Assembly (NCBI GenBank): GCA_905178155.1
Contig: CAJINV010000002.1
Coordinates: forward strand, 1,401,809-1,465,808
Reading direction: 5' to 3'
Source: Amoebophrya sp. A120
Lineage: Eukaryota > Sar > Dinophyceae > Syndiniales > Amoebophryaceae
DNA: 64,000 bases
In this document: piece after piece, positions 22,282-33,900 of the stretch
Layout: each line of letters starts with the position of its first letter
Position numbering within the stretch: the first letter of the stretch is position 1
Notes under the pieces: generated by a model
The model's input: only the letters and a program-made list of their open reading frames with translations
Databases searched by the model: none
What the model was told of the DNA's origin: nothing
Made by a program: the position numbers and the translations under genes

Positions 22282-25200
22282 TCACCCTGCACTGTGCACG
22301 CCGCAGTCCTGTTCGGCAAGAACTATATCGACCTGGTACACAATCTCGGGGTTCGTGGCGCGCCTCGCAGCCTTGGATCGCACCCACGAGCAGGTTATCA
22401 AATGCAAAAACGTCTGGGTCTGGAAGAGTCGGGGCTTGTCATGCAGATTTTGCATGACCCGTGAGGTCTGTGATGCTGGTGCTAGCATCACAGATTTTTT
22501 GAGAGCTTCTTGATGCTAATTACGCATGACAAATGCCCTCTCCGCGTAGCACAAACTGGACCTTTCTTGCTGGTCATGCAACACTAATTTTTTTAGAATC
22601 CATGACAAGTTGGATTCTTCCAGACCCAGACATATTTGCATTTGATACACGTCGACAGTTCAGCCCCTGCTTCCGCCACGTTGCGATTGGCAACGGCCGT
22701 CCCGATATCAACTGTAAAAATGTCTGGGTCTGGAAGGTTCTGACACTTGTCATGCACGTTTTGCACGAGCCCTGATGTCTGTGATGCATGCCCTAGCATC
22801 ACAGATTTTTTGAGAGCTTCTTGATGCCTATTCCGCATGACAAATGCCCTCTCCGCGTAGCAAAAATTGCATTCCTTTTGGTACTCATGCAATACAGATT
22901 TTTCTGGAATCCAAATGCAGCATCACAAGTTGCATTTTCCCAGACCCAGACATTTTTACATTTGATAGCGCGCTGCTTGGGTCAAAACTCCCCAAGAAGA
23001 TTCCGTTGTCAATCAGGAGGTAATATGGATTGCAAAAATGTCTGGGTCATCTGGAAGAATGGAAGGTCTGTCATGCTCCGGTAGCATGACTCCAAGGTCT
23101 GTCATGCTCGTTGCCCAAAAGTAGTCCCACTTTTCTGTCATGCCGAAAGGCGGTTTGTCATGCAGAATTATACCCAACACCTAGCAAGTCAGAAACTTGT
23201 CATGCTGAGCCGTCACTTATGGCGTCGTCAGGATTCGCCAACCAGCATCACAAGTTTCCAGACCCATAGACATATTTGCAGTTAATAGGTAAAACGGCTT
23301 CAGAAAGTCTCGATCCCCCGCCTGGTTGGTGTTCCAAACGCGCAGTTTGGTGAGGGGCACCGGGAAGCCGTCGTAGCTTTTCCACTCCCAAAAGGGGTAG
23401 CTGGCTGAGCTTTCGGAATAGTAACAGAAGTTGATCGCCTCATTCAGGAAATCCCGGTGCACCCCGTCCGGGGTCTGCAGAAAGTCGGCCCGGTGGGTAT
23501 GCAAGAAAAAAACGGCGTAAGTGTATTAAAAATTTGTGTTGCAGGGGATGCAAGTAGATGCGTACACTTGTCATGCTGGACATGCATCAGAGGTTCTTCT
23601 CGTAGTACTTAAGTGTTTTCACTGATACTAGCTACGCATGAGAGGTCTATTTCTCTGTCATACAGAGCAAATTTGTGATGCTGTTCCTCCAAGAAGGTTA
23701 GGGTTACACTTAGACTTACACACTTTTTTTCCCGGATAGTGGGGGTTGATCTTGTAGTTGCTCAGGACCTGGTGCTATCAAATGCAAAAATGTCTGGGTC
23801 TGGAAACTTGTAATGCTGCGCTGGGAATAGTGAATGCTCTGTAATGCACAGCCAAGCATGAGAAATATCTGCGCTTCTTTGTGTTGCGATTTTCGCATGA
23901 CAAACTGCGTTTTTGCACGACAGGAAAAAGGGTCTCTTCTTGGACACGCATCACAAGCTTGATGGTCATGCCAGACAAGCATGACAAATCTTGCAATCTC
24001 CCAGACCCAGACATTTTTGCATTTCATAGGTACGATCGCTTCAGGGTGTGGCGGGCGGCGAACGCCGCCTCTTTCCTGCCCTGCGTATCCTGTGCAAAAG
24101 TATCGCACTCGTATTGCAATCATGCATTACAAATTTTTTTTTAAGGCTCGTCCGCATTACAAATTTCATTCCTCATGCTGAGGAAATTTGTAATGCATTT
24201 ATACGAGTACGGTACTTTTGCAGTTCATACTGCGTAGCGGTGAGCCACTCGTGGCCCAGAAAGAGGCTGTAGTCCGTGCAGTGGTGCTGTTCGTCCTGTA
24301 GTCCCGTGTCGGAATGCACCAAAGCGGACAGTCATCCTATGCAAAAACGTCCCCACCCCAAAGTTGTCATGCAAATCTGCATGGGAAAAATCTTTCTCAT
24401 GCGGAGCCCCATGAGACGCGTTTCATTCTTCGTCACGTTGTGGAATTTGTGACGCTCGAACTCGCATGATTATAGGCGAGATCTGTGATGCTGCTGGAGC
24501 TACTAGCTAAACAGAACTACACTACACCAAGGCCAAACCTTTCATGCGCAGCTGCAGCAAGCAAAGCTGGGTGATTTGTCTAGCAGATTTCACATCTTGA
24601 CTATGGGGTCGTGGGCGCGTTTTTACAAAGGATAACAGTGCAGCTATCGTAAGGAAAAATCCCCCCTCCCCATAACAAAAAGGAAGCCACAGAAAATTTG
24701 CAATGCTGATTTGTGACCACAAGTCGGGTCTGTCTTGCCAGTAGGCAACTCCACAGGCTCCGCCGCATTATGCAGGCGATTTGTGATGCTGTTGGGCCTA
24801 CGGCGTGGACACTTGTAATGCCAGGCGCCTATGTCAACACCTCGCTGCCCAGGGTTGGCACATGCCTGCACTCCTCTACTGCAAGACAAATCTGATTTGT
24901 GTACGCAAATCCAGCATCACAAATTTCCTTTTCGATATGGGGAGGGGGTATTTTTCCTTTTGATAGCAGCGTTGCTCGGGAGCTCGTTCAACGTGTCCGT
25001 TTTCTATTGTGAGGAAAAATTCCCCCGCCTCCCCATACTGAAAAGGTACGCTTCGAAAATAGATTTGCGATGCTGATTTGTGGCCACAAGTCCTGTCTCT
25101 CATGCAAGACGGCAAAGCCAAAGAATCCGCCGGATCTTGATGCAGGCGGTTTGTAATGCTGTTGCGGCTACATGGCAAGCCTCTGCAGTATGCGAAGCAC

Positions 25201-26018
25201 CTACACCAAAACACTCCTACGCAGGCCTCGGCTCTGCCTGCAGTGCCTCACTGCAAGACAGAGCTGATTTGTGTACACAAATTCAGCAACAGAAATCCCC
25301 GCTTCAACATGGGGAGGAGGGGTTTTTCACTTTGATATTTTCGCGCTGGGGTTCACGCGCCGCTCGTAGTTTGGTTCCGCCCACAAGGAGTAAGAATAAT
25401 CAGCAGATGGACCCGCAGCCCAGGCCGCGATCTCGTCGGGCCGCTTCTCGTCCTTTCCGAAGGGTAGTTGCAACTCGTCTTCCACCAGGGTTGTACCGGC
25501 GTCTGCCATCAGCGTCTCCTCCTCCGGTAACACCCGGTCCGGGAATTGCCTCTTCAGCGTAAACACTGTCTCGTCGTCCCCGCTGGGCCGCTTGGTTGCG
25601 GGCGTCCCAGACACCAGTTGCAAGCCCTTCACGAGACCGAAGCTGCTCCCGGCGCTGTGGAAGTGTCAGAATCGAAATCGACACAATCGAAAAACTTGTG
25701 ATGCACAAAATCGATGCCAGTTGGAGCCTTAGTTTCCAAGTGGCGCATGACAAATTTCGGAACCACCAAAATCCAGTCTGTCATGCTGTTCGGGACCACC
25801 TGCTCCTGTCATGCTACTCTGGCAACACATTTCATACGACCACCCCTAAACAGGCTCACAATCGGTCTCATTTGCCTGCTCCCCAATACAGGCCTCGCGT
25901 GCCCCGCATTTTATGCATCACAAATTTTTCGATTTTGTCGATTTCGATCCTGACACCCCCATAGGCGCTCTTCGATGAGTAGCAGTCCTTCATGCGGTAG
26001 TGCACCGTAAACTGGCCG
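22282..26018 (-). CDS. Unidentified gene cut into very small exons; 5' end unresolved
   Basis: Exons: 26018-25964, 25656-25338, 25004-24966, 24644-24635 (effectively 5 nt), 24332-24230, 24085-24029, 23775-23739, 23497-23287, 23023-22968, 22705-22648, 22395-22282. Joined products include PSAKTDTLNELPSNAALSAL, TATQGRKEAAFAARHTLKRS and NPHRADFLQTPDGVHRDFLN, then FYLLIDNGIFLGSF, and the end VLAEQDCGVHSAG. These cross nine introners in frame, good evidence of a real protein. The only awkward junction is at the element at 22706, which lacks matching flanks. The family is not recognised; Trp/Tyr-rich stretches (SYPFWEWKSYDGF) suggest a folded, perhaps secreted or enzymatic domain. Translation may start at the ATG at 25993, or in a lost exon beyond the truncated introner at 26019. 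Confidence 0.6.
22291..22330. repeat. 40-nt direct repeat, copy 1 (coding)
   Basis: Identical to 26205-26244. Here it encodes DIVLAEQDCGVHS at the end of the small-exon gene. Confidence 0.9.
22396..22647. mobile_element. Introner, family A
   Basis: Ends TATCAAATGCAAAAACGTCT and ACATATTTGCATTTGATA; flanks CAGGT and CACGT (one mismatch). Removal gives ELSTCSWVRSKAAR. Confidence 0.88.
22706..22967. mobile_element. Introner, family A, without matching flanks
   Basis: Intact ends TATCAACTGTAAAAATGTCT and TTTTTACATTTGATA, but the flanks are CCCGA and GCGCG. Exact removal does not restore the frame between SFDPSSA and GTAVANRNVAEAG; two extra bases would be needed. Possibly a recombinant element or flank deletion. 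Confidence 0.8.
23024..23286. mobile_element. Introner, family A
   Basis: Ends TATGGATTGCAAAAATGTCT and ACATATTTGCAGTTAATA; target duplication GGTAA. Removal gives LKPFYLLIDNGIF. Confidence 0.9.
23498..23738. mobile_element. Introner, family K
   Basis: Ends TATGCAAGAAAAAAACGGCG and CACTTTTTTTCCCGGATA; target duplication GTGGG. Removal gives KINPHRADFLQT. Confidence 0.88.
23776..24028. mobile_element. Introner, family A
   Basis: Ends TATCAAATGCAAAAATGTCT and ACATTTTTGCATTTCATA; flanks GGTGC and GGTAC (one mismatch). Removal gives LKRSYQVLSNYK. Confidence 0.88.
24086..24229. mobile_element. Introner, family B
   Basis: Ends TATCCTGTGCAAAAGTATCG and ACTTTTGCAGTTCATA; target duplication CTGCG. 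Removal gives WLTATQGRKEAAF. Confidence 0.92.
24333..24634. mobile_element. Introner, family G
   Basis: Ends CATCCTATGCAAAAACGTCC (first base of TAT lost) and GCGTTTTTACAAAGGATA; target duplication ACAGT. Only ten bases separate it from the next element. Confidence 0.88.
24645..24965. mobile_element. Introner, family D
   Basis: Ends TATCGTAAGGAAAAATCC and TTTTTCCTTTTGATA; target duplication GCAGC. Inserted five bases from the G element; removing both gives LPSNAALSALVHSD. Confidence 0.92.
25005..25337. mobile_element. Introner, family D
   Basis: Ends TATTGTGAGGAAAAATTCC and GGTTTTTCACTTTGATA; target duplication TTTTC. Removal gives VNPSAKTDTLNE. Confidence 0.92.
25657..25963. mobile_element. 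Introner, family C
   Basis: Ends TGTGGAAGTGTCAG and CCTGACACCCCCATA with arms AATCGACACAATCGAAAAA / TTTTTCGATTTTGTCGATT; target duplication GGCGC. Removal gives YSSKSAGSSFGLVK. Confidence 0.92.
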
Positions 26019-26200
26019 TATCAAAAGAAAAAAGCTCGTCACGATCACTCATGGGCATTTTTGCAATACAAAAAATGCCTGTCATGAGTAAAAACACACC
26101 ACAGCTAAACTTCATACGTGATTTCCCTTCGTGTTTCTGCAACACAAGGAAAAGTTGTGATGCTACTTAAAAGACTTTGTAAATGCAAAGCCTCCACGTT
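26019..26200. mobile_element. Probable truncated introner or 5' intron
   Basis: Starts TATCAAAAGAAAAAAGCTCG and contains the introner words GTGATGC and GCAATACAAAA, but no complementary right end follows. The right boundary is approximate. Confidence 0.4.
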
Positions 26201-26204
26201 AGCG

Positions 26205-26244
26205 ACTGTGCACGCCGCAGTCCTGTTCGGCAAGAACTATATCG
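26205..26244. pseudogene. 40-nt remnant of the small-exon gene end
   Basis: Identical to 22291-22330. On the minus strand it reads DIVLAEQDCGVHS and then stops after one Arg. The sequence on its upstream side does not continue the match, so this looks like the 3' tip of a lost tandem copy. Confidence 0.65.
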
Positions 26245-26249
26245 TACAG

Positions 26250-26869
26250 CTGCCATGGTGGAATTATACTCACTTGAGTACAACATATCCATACAAAACT
26301 TTTTCGCCTTCAGGGCGAAGCTGCTTCGTTCGTAATGGGTTGATGATAGCCGCTTTTAAAACTGGGGGACAATGAATGGTGGAGAATTTTTCTCCTTTAC
26401 TCGTGTAAATTATGTGTCGGCCAAACGTCAAAAAATTTACGAATGTCTAACTATATGAAGATGTGCACAAACCTACTGACTTACATCACGACAGGGCTCG
26501 AAAAGATGCTGACCGCATCTTCAAGTTCGTGGCCTGGTACACCAGACAACCATATCATGTAGTTAAATTTTACAAGTAGGCCACTGAATACTCCTAAGCT
26601 CATTCCACTACTCAATTTTACACACTGCGCCAAGGAAGGCTTCTGAAGGTGGTGCCGTTTTACAGCAAATTGGGAGAAGTTGTCAGGGCAAGCCTCCTGA
26701 GCTCCAAGAGGGGAAACGACCATCGATTTCTCCACCTTCTCTACTTGTTGCAGTTCCTCATCTGCAGATACTAGCCATTATAAGATAATACATGAAATCA
26801 TAAAACATACCTACTTATAGTACTCGGACGATTCTTCATCTTCATCTTCGGTTATTACAACACTTTATC
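26250..26869. other. Intergenic, 620 bp
   Basis: 3' flank of the secreted-protein gene. No gene, introner or clear repeat recognised. Confidence 0.5.
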
Positions 26870-29644
26870 TCATTGTACTAACTCGACTTCCAGCACCAGC
26901 CGTGCTTTCCCATTATCCTCCTGCGTACGGTTATCCAGGAAAAAAGCTGTGTAAGTGTAACTTTGTAGGAAGAGCAGCATCACAAATTCGTTTTGCATAT
27001 ACAGGGGAAACCTGTCACGCGCAATTAGTATGTGAAAGCACGTATGGAAGTAGCCTATGAGGCACATCCAGCATCACAAGTGTGACAGTTTTGCATTTTT
27101 TGCATCACGGACTTACACTCACATAGTTTTTTTCTTGCATAACGGTGCCAGGCGCCGTGCTTCTCCCCGCTGCGGTAGATCACCGCCTCCGTGGCATCGA
27201 ACGCCTTGATGACCGTCTCCACCTGGGGATAAGTTTGTGTTGCCAACTGTTGCAGGAAGTGCTGGACAACTTTGTTGCGCTCCTTCTGCCGGATCGTGTA
27301 TTTCGGCCGGTCCTGCAATGCTGGTCGACCACCGCCCTGCAATGCTGGTACGACTGCTTTTGCTGCCCGTGGTCGTGCCGCGGCACCGAAGCCCTTTTCC
27401 TCTATCAAATGTAAAAATGTCTGGGTCTGGAAGGTTAGAACTTGTCATGCTAAATCTGAAGGATGCAAAAATCTGTGTTGCGTGAGTACGAAAAGCTGTC
27501 CGCTTTTGACCAAGTTGAGAGGGAGTTTCTCATGCAGGAAAGGGATGATAGAGACCTCAAAAAATCTGTCATGCTAGGTCCTGCATTCCAGACCTCATGG
27601 GTCCTGGAAAAGCTGCATGACAAATCGCTCATTCTTCCAGACCCAGACATTTTTACATTTGATATCCTCGTTGTACCTGCTATTCTCCCCCACAATCCGG
27701 GGGGCGAAGAGCTCGCCCAAGCCGAACAGCGCCACCGTGGCGCGGCTCGGGGACGGAGGAGCCTCTCTCACTCGGGCGCGGGTCGTGGGCAGCTCTCTCA
27801 CCGGGCAGCTATCCACATGCCAATAGGCCCGGTCGTACACGCGGCGCGAAACCAAGACAGCGTCCATATCCCTCGGGGAGTAGTTTCGTACGGGACCAAG
27901 CGCCGTGGCCATTCTGTTGTCTCTTGCCAACAACATTGCGACTCCCTGCACTCCTACATCTTCGTTCTGAACGTTGTTTCGGTCGTATTGTTCTTGGGCG
28001 TCCGGCGGGCTGTTCCCGGCGTTATTCAATACCGGTCTGACGCCCCTTTGTTCAAGCGCTTCAGCCTTTGCAATGAGATTTTCCGCATACTTTGGAGGTT
28101 CGAGCCTGAGCACCGCGTTGATTTGTACCCGGGACCGCAGCTGTTGGGCGTTTGTCATTTCCACTCCTGCGAAGGCCTTCCTTACGAGCTTGTTCGCCAG
28201 TCCCGTATCAAATGCAAATATGCCTGGGCTTGGATGCTGGTTGGCGAATCATGAGGTGCCGCAATTGACGGCCTAGGATGGCAAGTTTCTGAATTGAAAG
28301 TTGTAGTCTATTTTATATGAGAAACTGCGTTTCCGCATGACAGAAAAGCCGCGAGACTCTTGGGTAAAGTACATGGCAGCCTTGGGAGTTGTCATGCTAG
28401 CCAAGCATGACAATCCTTGCATTCACTTCCAGACCCAGACATATTTACCTTTGATATCCCGTGATCGCCGACCAAACCAGCGGCCACAGGGTGTTCCCGA
28501 CAGTGCGAGCTTTGTACAAGATACGCGAAAGCAGCCCGCTGATGCACCGGGTGCCAGAACAAGCCTCCGCGTCGGTAGATGAGCCTTCTACCGGATCGAG
28601 GCCCAATGCTGCAGCCAGGTAAATCAGCTGATCCACGACGTAATCGGGAAGTGCTGGTCGAGCCTCATCTCGTCGCTCAGCTCCCGCTGCCTCCTCACGA
28701 AGCGGTTGCATCACGATATCAGACTGCTCCTTTCGCACCTTCCGGAACGCTTTTTTCATGGATCTCTCCTTCCGGTCTCGCTCCTCTCGCGCGCTCCTCG
28801 TCCAGACTGCAGTAGTGGTACTTGTTCTCTGAGCTCTTCTACTGCCGTCTTCCAAATCAAGGTCCAGTTCATCCCCGCGAAAGTTCATGCTCAACACCAT
28901 CGCGCCACCCCAATCCTTCTCGGCTTTATCCCATGCAATTTTTGCCAGGTTTGTCGTGGAGGCAAGGTCTACGTTGGTGTTTCGTCGCCACCATAACTTC
29001 GTTGCGTCTTCCTGCAGGGAGGTGAGGGTGTTGAGGTTGCGAGGGGTGCGCTCGATTCCGGAACGGACGACTTCGAAGGGCTCGCGGTGCGCACGACGGA
29101 CCTGTTCTACTCGCCACGGAATTGTGCTAGTATAGAGGCCCCGAGAGGGAGGCGCAATAACGGGTGTTTGTATTCCAGTTCGAGTTCCCTCGACACCGAG
29201 TTTGGCGTAATAAGCTGATCTTTTGTCCGTCATCGCTCTAGTATCCTTCATCCTCGATACCATCGCGCCACCCCAATCCCGTTCGGCTTTCTTCCGTGCT
29301 GCAGCAATCATCTGTCGTGCCTGTCTGGTCTCCGGCGTGGTCGTGGTGCCAGACAGCACCCCCTGCTGTTTTCCTCCTGCATCCCGAGGAGCGGGTGCGG
29401 TAGAGCTAGTGCTGCGTCCTTCCGGAAGATGAGCCGGTTCAATAGTCGCCCTCGTCTCCGCAAGGGGCTCTAAAAAATCGCCGTCGCGGCTCATTTGCCC
29501 GACACCGGGCACACCATCCGGTTGGCCTGGCAGAGGTTGTTGCGAGGGAGCCGATCCCGATGCGCGGCCGTTGCCGCCGGTGGCTAGAAATAAGGTACAG
29601 GTGAGGTGTACTACGCGCAGAAATGATAATCCGGCAACGGTCAT
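26870..29644 (-). CDS. Predicted secreted protein with internal WGGAM repeats
   Basis: Four exons (29644-28457, 28205-27665, 27402-27142, 26931-26870) split by introners of families A, A and K; the sum is divisible by three, giving 678 residues. The first ATG is chosen because it begins a classic signal peptide (TVAGLSFLRVVHLTCTLFLA), so secretion or entry into the endomembrane system is expected. Two internal repeats, KKAERDWGGAMVSRMKD near residue 115 and DKAEKDWGGAMVLSMNF near 245, also match at the DNA level. The remainder is Arg/Glu-rich and helical in appearance, ending in ARLVLEVELVQ. No known family. In a parasite it could be an effector, but that is only inference from the signal peptide. 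Confidence 0.7.
26932..27141. mobile_element. Introner, family K
   Basis: Ends TATCCAGGAAAAAAGCTGTG and AGTTTTTTTCTTGCATA; target duplication ACGGT. Removal gives GAWHR followed by NRTQEDNGKARL. Confidence 0.9.
27403..27664. mobile_element. Introner, family A
   Basis: Ends TATCAAATGTAAAAATGTCT and ACATTTTTACATTTGATA; target duplication TCCTC. Confidence 0.93.
28206..28456. mobile_element. Introner, family A
   Basis: Ends TATCAAATGCAAATATGCCT and ACATATTTACCTTTGATA; target duplication TCCCG. Confidence 0.93.
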
Positions 29645-30923
29645 CTTAGGCAAGGCCAAGGTTGTGAATTTGATAATATGACCGTGAAAATCTTCCCAGG
29701 CGGAAATTTGTATTTTTGCACAGTAGCAATATACTTGTCAATGGTCTGAATTTTTGAAGTGTGAAATTTTTGAAGATCCTCTCAACAATATACAGAATAA
29801 AATGAAAATGATAGTACATAGTATACTTTTACTCAAAGAGAGGGCTCGTCATGGCTTGAAAATTACGTAGAAATGAAGAGGATAATCATAATCCAATGTC
29901 GATTTAGGGGTCGTGGAGATGATAAATAAAGATAAGCAGCAACAAGATGCAACTTGTCACGGAAGCAAACACTCCCAGACGATTCTAGCTCCTGTAGCTT
30001 GAAGAGGTGGATGAGGATACTTTGATTCAATACCAGTAAGATTTCGGCACTTGTTGCTGTCTTCCGTCCCGCTAGCCTCGTCGAACTGGAACTGCATTTC
30101 GAACAGAATGACACGATCAAGCAATTTCTTTCAGGTTGTCAGCAAGGAAGATGCGAGGAGTATTTTCACAAATGACCGAGGGTTGTAATTGTCTAGGAGA
30201 GAAACTACCGATGCGCGATCTTCAAGGTAATTTCAGACATTTCCGATCCGGATCGTTTCGACAAAGAAGCTTAGGACCGAGGGCAGAATTTTTTTCTGCG
30301 AACTCAGATTTTCATTTTCCTTGCTTTCATGATTTTCAAAGATCTGCTTCTCATGGTCTTGCCTTGATTTCCAAAAAGAGCGGTTCTCCACCAGGTCCGG
30401 AGAACTAAGTACGTGCTGTTGTTCACAAAATTCAGATTCTCAGCCGCGACCGAGACCATGCACATGAGTGAACAGATTCTGCAACGACCAAAAGTTACGA
30501 ACGGGGCTAGAGTTGTTGTTGTGTCTTGCCTGCAGTCAACAAGACAAGCCATTTAGAGGTGGGGAAGCTCCAGTTGAGCCGGGCCCTTCTGAAATTTCTT
30601 TTGTCGCTTGTGAAAATGTCGGACATCGCAGTGCGCTGCAAGCGCTCACTACACTCACCGAATTCCTTGTACCACCAGAACGAGTCCTATGCTTGTCGAT
30701 TTCGAAATGTTCTGTCTTGCGATCCAGAATGTTTTCAGCATGCTCGTGCCTACCGCTCCTGGCTTCTTGAGCAGCTCTTCTACTTCTACCGCAGATGATC
30801 TTGAATACTACTAAAAAAACTGTCTCAGAAATTCAAACTTCCTGTCGTGTGTGTACTAGTGCAACTTGCTTTGAAACTCATCATTTCACAGCTGCCCCGC
30901 TACAACAGAGGAACTGCAGCAGC
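29645..30923. other. Intergenic, 1.3 kb
   Basis: Between the start of the secreted-protein gene and the end of the next gene. Open frames on both strands stay under about 100 codons and show no domain. No introner ends seen. Confidence 0.5.
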
Positions 30924-33900
30924 TCATCCCTCCGCGTAATTGTAGTACGCGACGAAGTGCTGTATTGGTAGCGTGACGTACCTCTTTCCTAACAACTCCA
31001 CGATCCCCACCGTTGTCGCGTTCTGCTGCGTTCCCCTCTCTAAGGAGATCAAATGCAAAAGTGTCTGGGTCTGGAAACTTGTGATGCAGGAAAGGGAGTA
31101 GTGAACTCACTATAATGCGCTGCCAAGCATGACAAGTTTTTTCCATGAGTCTGAGTTGCGTACTCCGCATGAGAAACTGCGTTTTTGCATGACACGGAGG
31201 AGGAGCTCTTCGCGGCCATGCAACACAGAGTTCAGAGTCATGCCAGACAAGCATGACAAATCTCGCAATCTCCCAGACCCAGACATATTTGCAATGCATA
31301 AAGGAGATCAACGTGCCAATCTGGTGCCGGTTCTGGCCCGAAACGATCAAAACTTTGTCGTTTTTCTGGGGGATTTGGGGAAGGAGCTCGGAAACCGCAC
31401 AGGTCTTTTCTGATGTCAGGGGACTATTGTTATTGTCCTGGTCATGTTGCAGCAAGCGTATTCTGACACGGAACGACGCATCAGACGAGGTCAACAAAGC
31501 GGTTTGTTGTACTGCTGACACTCCGTTATTTTCATCAGCATTGTCGGCTGCAACTTGTGTGTCTATTATCACTGCGGGGAACCGCTGTTTGTTAGCCGAA
31601 GATTGATGCTGATCCCCAACCTCGTCGTGTTCTCTTTCTTGGTAGGTCACTAAAGACCCCTCCCGCACCCACTCGGGCAACCCGGCGGGGAGGTTTTTTC
31701 TCGAGGAGGACGATGGTGGTGCGACCGCTGATGTTGATAATCTTTGTTGCTGCATTTGTGGCTTCCGCACGACACTCCCCGGCATCGTCGCAGTTGTCGT
31801 CCCAACAATGCGGATTTGGATCCCCAGGCCAAGATCCTCTGAATTTTCCTTCTCTCCTTCGGTAGTAGTTTTCTTCGCTTGCTTAGCTGCGCCTGCATGG
31901 GTTTCTTCGTTCTCTTCACCCGACCGGCGTTTCAAGGACGCATTCTGCTGCTGCTGCTGTCCGGCAGTTGTAGTTGCACCAGAAGAAGGCTCTGGTGCTC
32001 CTGAAGCCACGACTTTATTTGCAGTGCCTGCCGTTCCTGCTTCAGCAGACGAACTTACAACCGCCGGCGACCCCCAATGGAGGTGTTTGCAGGTAAACCC
32101 CGGGTAGTCTTCGACCACTGAGTCGAGTGCCGCCTGTAAATACACGATTCCGGGTTTGTACAGCACTTCCTCCATCCGCTCTAGAGTGAACGCGATCATT
32201 TCGGTGGTTAATTGTTTTTCTAAAATGTTTTTCTCCACCGTTTTCTCCAACAACTCCTCTATCGTCAACGTCCCCCCGTTTTCCTGCAAGATCTCCAAAA
32301 TACCAACTTTCACCTCCTTCGAAATTTTCCCCGCCGTGATCGCCTTTTGCTGCTCGTTGTCGCTGTTGCTGTCGGAAGACAATAAATTTTGCACCTCTTG
32401 GTCCGTTTTCACCAGATTTTGGAACTTCGTGTTATCCACGAAAACTTTCGTTTCTTTCCTTCGCAAAAAACACCGGCTTTCCATGTTGATCAGTAGCTTC
32501 TGCAGGTCGTACGGGGGGGAAAACGCGGTTTGCAAATCCGGGACGTTTATTCTCTGTAAGAACTCCTCCAACTCCTGTTTGAAAACTTTCCCACCCCGCG
32601 CCATAACCCACCCGATGATCTGCCGCTTCAAAACGATCTCACTTGACATGTCGCCAGAATGTTCCGCTCGTTTGCTGTATTCCAATATGGCGCTCTCAAG
32701 TGTTACACTCTCAACTGTTACATGATTTGTCATGCAAAATGAACATCAGCGTCCCCATGGTGAAGCTACTGCGCATGACGAATTTTGGAAGGGCTAAACA
32801 ACATGGGAATCTGTGCCGAATTTGTAATGCAAGGGTTGCAAGATCCGGCCTTTCCCTGTTGCCATTCTTGCATCACAAAATCAAGTAACAGCTGAGAGTG
32901 TAACAATTGAGAATCCCATATCCAAAATCTGTTCCTTGCACCCGTTTTCCCGTTCGTTAACGGTCGAGTTGGGCACGAAGAGTCTCCCCGCGCGGGAAGA
33001 GGGCCACTCCACGAGGGGGTCTATCGTCGATTTGAGGTATAATCTATACGGGTCGTAGAAGACCGGCTGCATTTTCTGCAAGACGTTCTTGAACATGCCG
33101 TGGGCCTTGTTCAATTCCGATTTCCGGTTCCAATTTAACTTCTGGGTGATCATGGACACCTTGATACTGGCCCCGGATTGTTTGATTTCCCGGAGGATCT
33201 GCTGACTCAGATACGCCGGTAAAGCGGACTCCGGCATGGGATCCGGGTGCTGCTGCTGGCCCTCAAAGGTTCTGAACAATATCTCGCAGGGGCCGTCGTA
33301 AGACCAGAAGATCTCTTTCTGCAACGCGTAATTGACGTCGGACACCCGGTACTTGCATTGGAGAATCAAAGGCAACACCAGTCTGTCGAACAGCTTCCCC
33401 TTGTTGAACGGCTCCTTGATCTTCCGTAAGATCAGCAAACACAGCTCCTCGAAGCAGGGCACGAAGAATAACGGCTGTAAGTGTGCGTTCTTGCTCGCTT
33501 CCGAATAGAGATTCAACGAGAGCTGCTGGACCTGCAATTTCCCGTCCAAATTTTTCCCGGCGACGAAGTCGAAGTGCGCAGCGGGGTCGATTTCCGCGGT
33601 AATCGCATTTCTCGTCCCTTCTTGCGCGGCTTTCTTGTCGTCGTCCGCGGTGGATAATCTTTTCGTCGTGCCATTTCTTATCGGTCCGGACTGGCCCTCC
33701 GCCCTGTCTGGGACGTCGTTGTAGCCGGTTCCTTTCTTCACGATATTTGATGTTCCTGATTTAATATTCGCATTGTCGCTAGAAGTATTGTTTCTCGGCG
33801 CAGTGGAACTACTCGAACCGCCGCGCTGCTCGTTCAAGAAAACCGCGACGGGTTTTTGCGAATCCGCAAACGAGTGGCAAATCATGGGCCTGAGCGTGTC

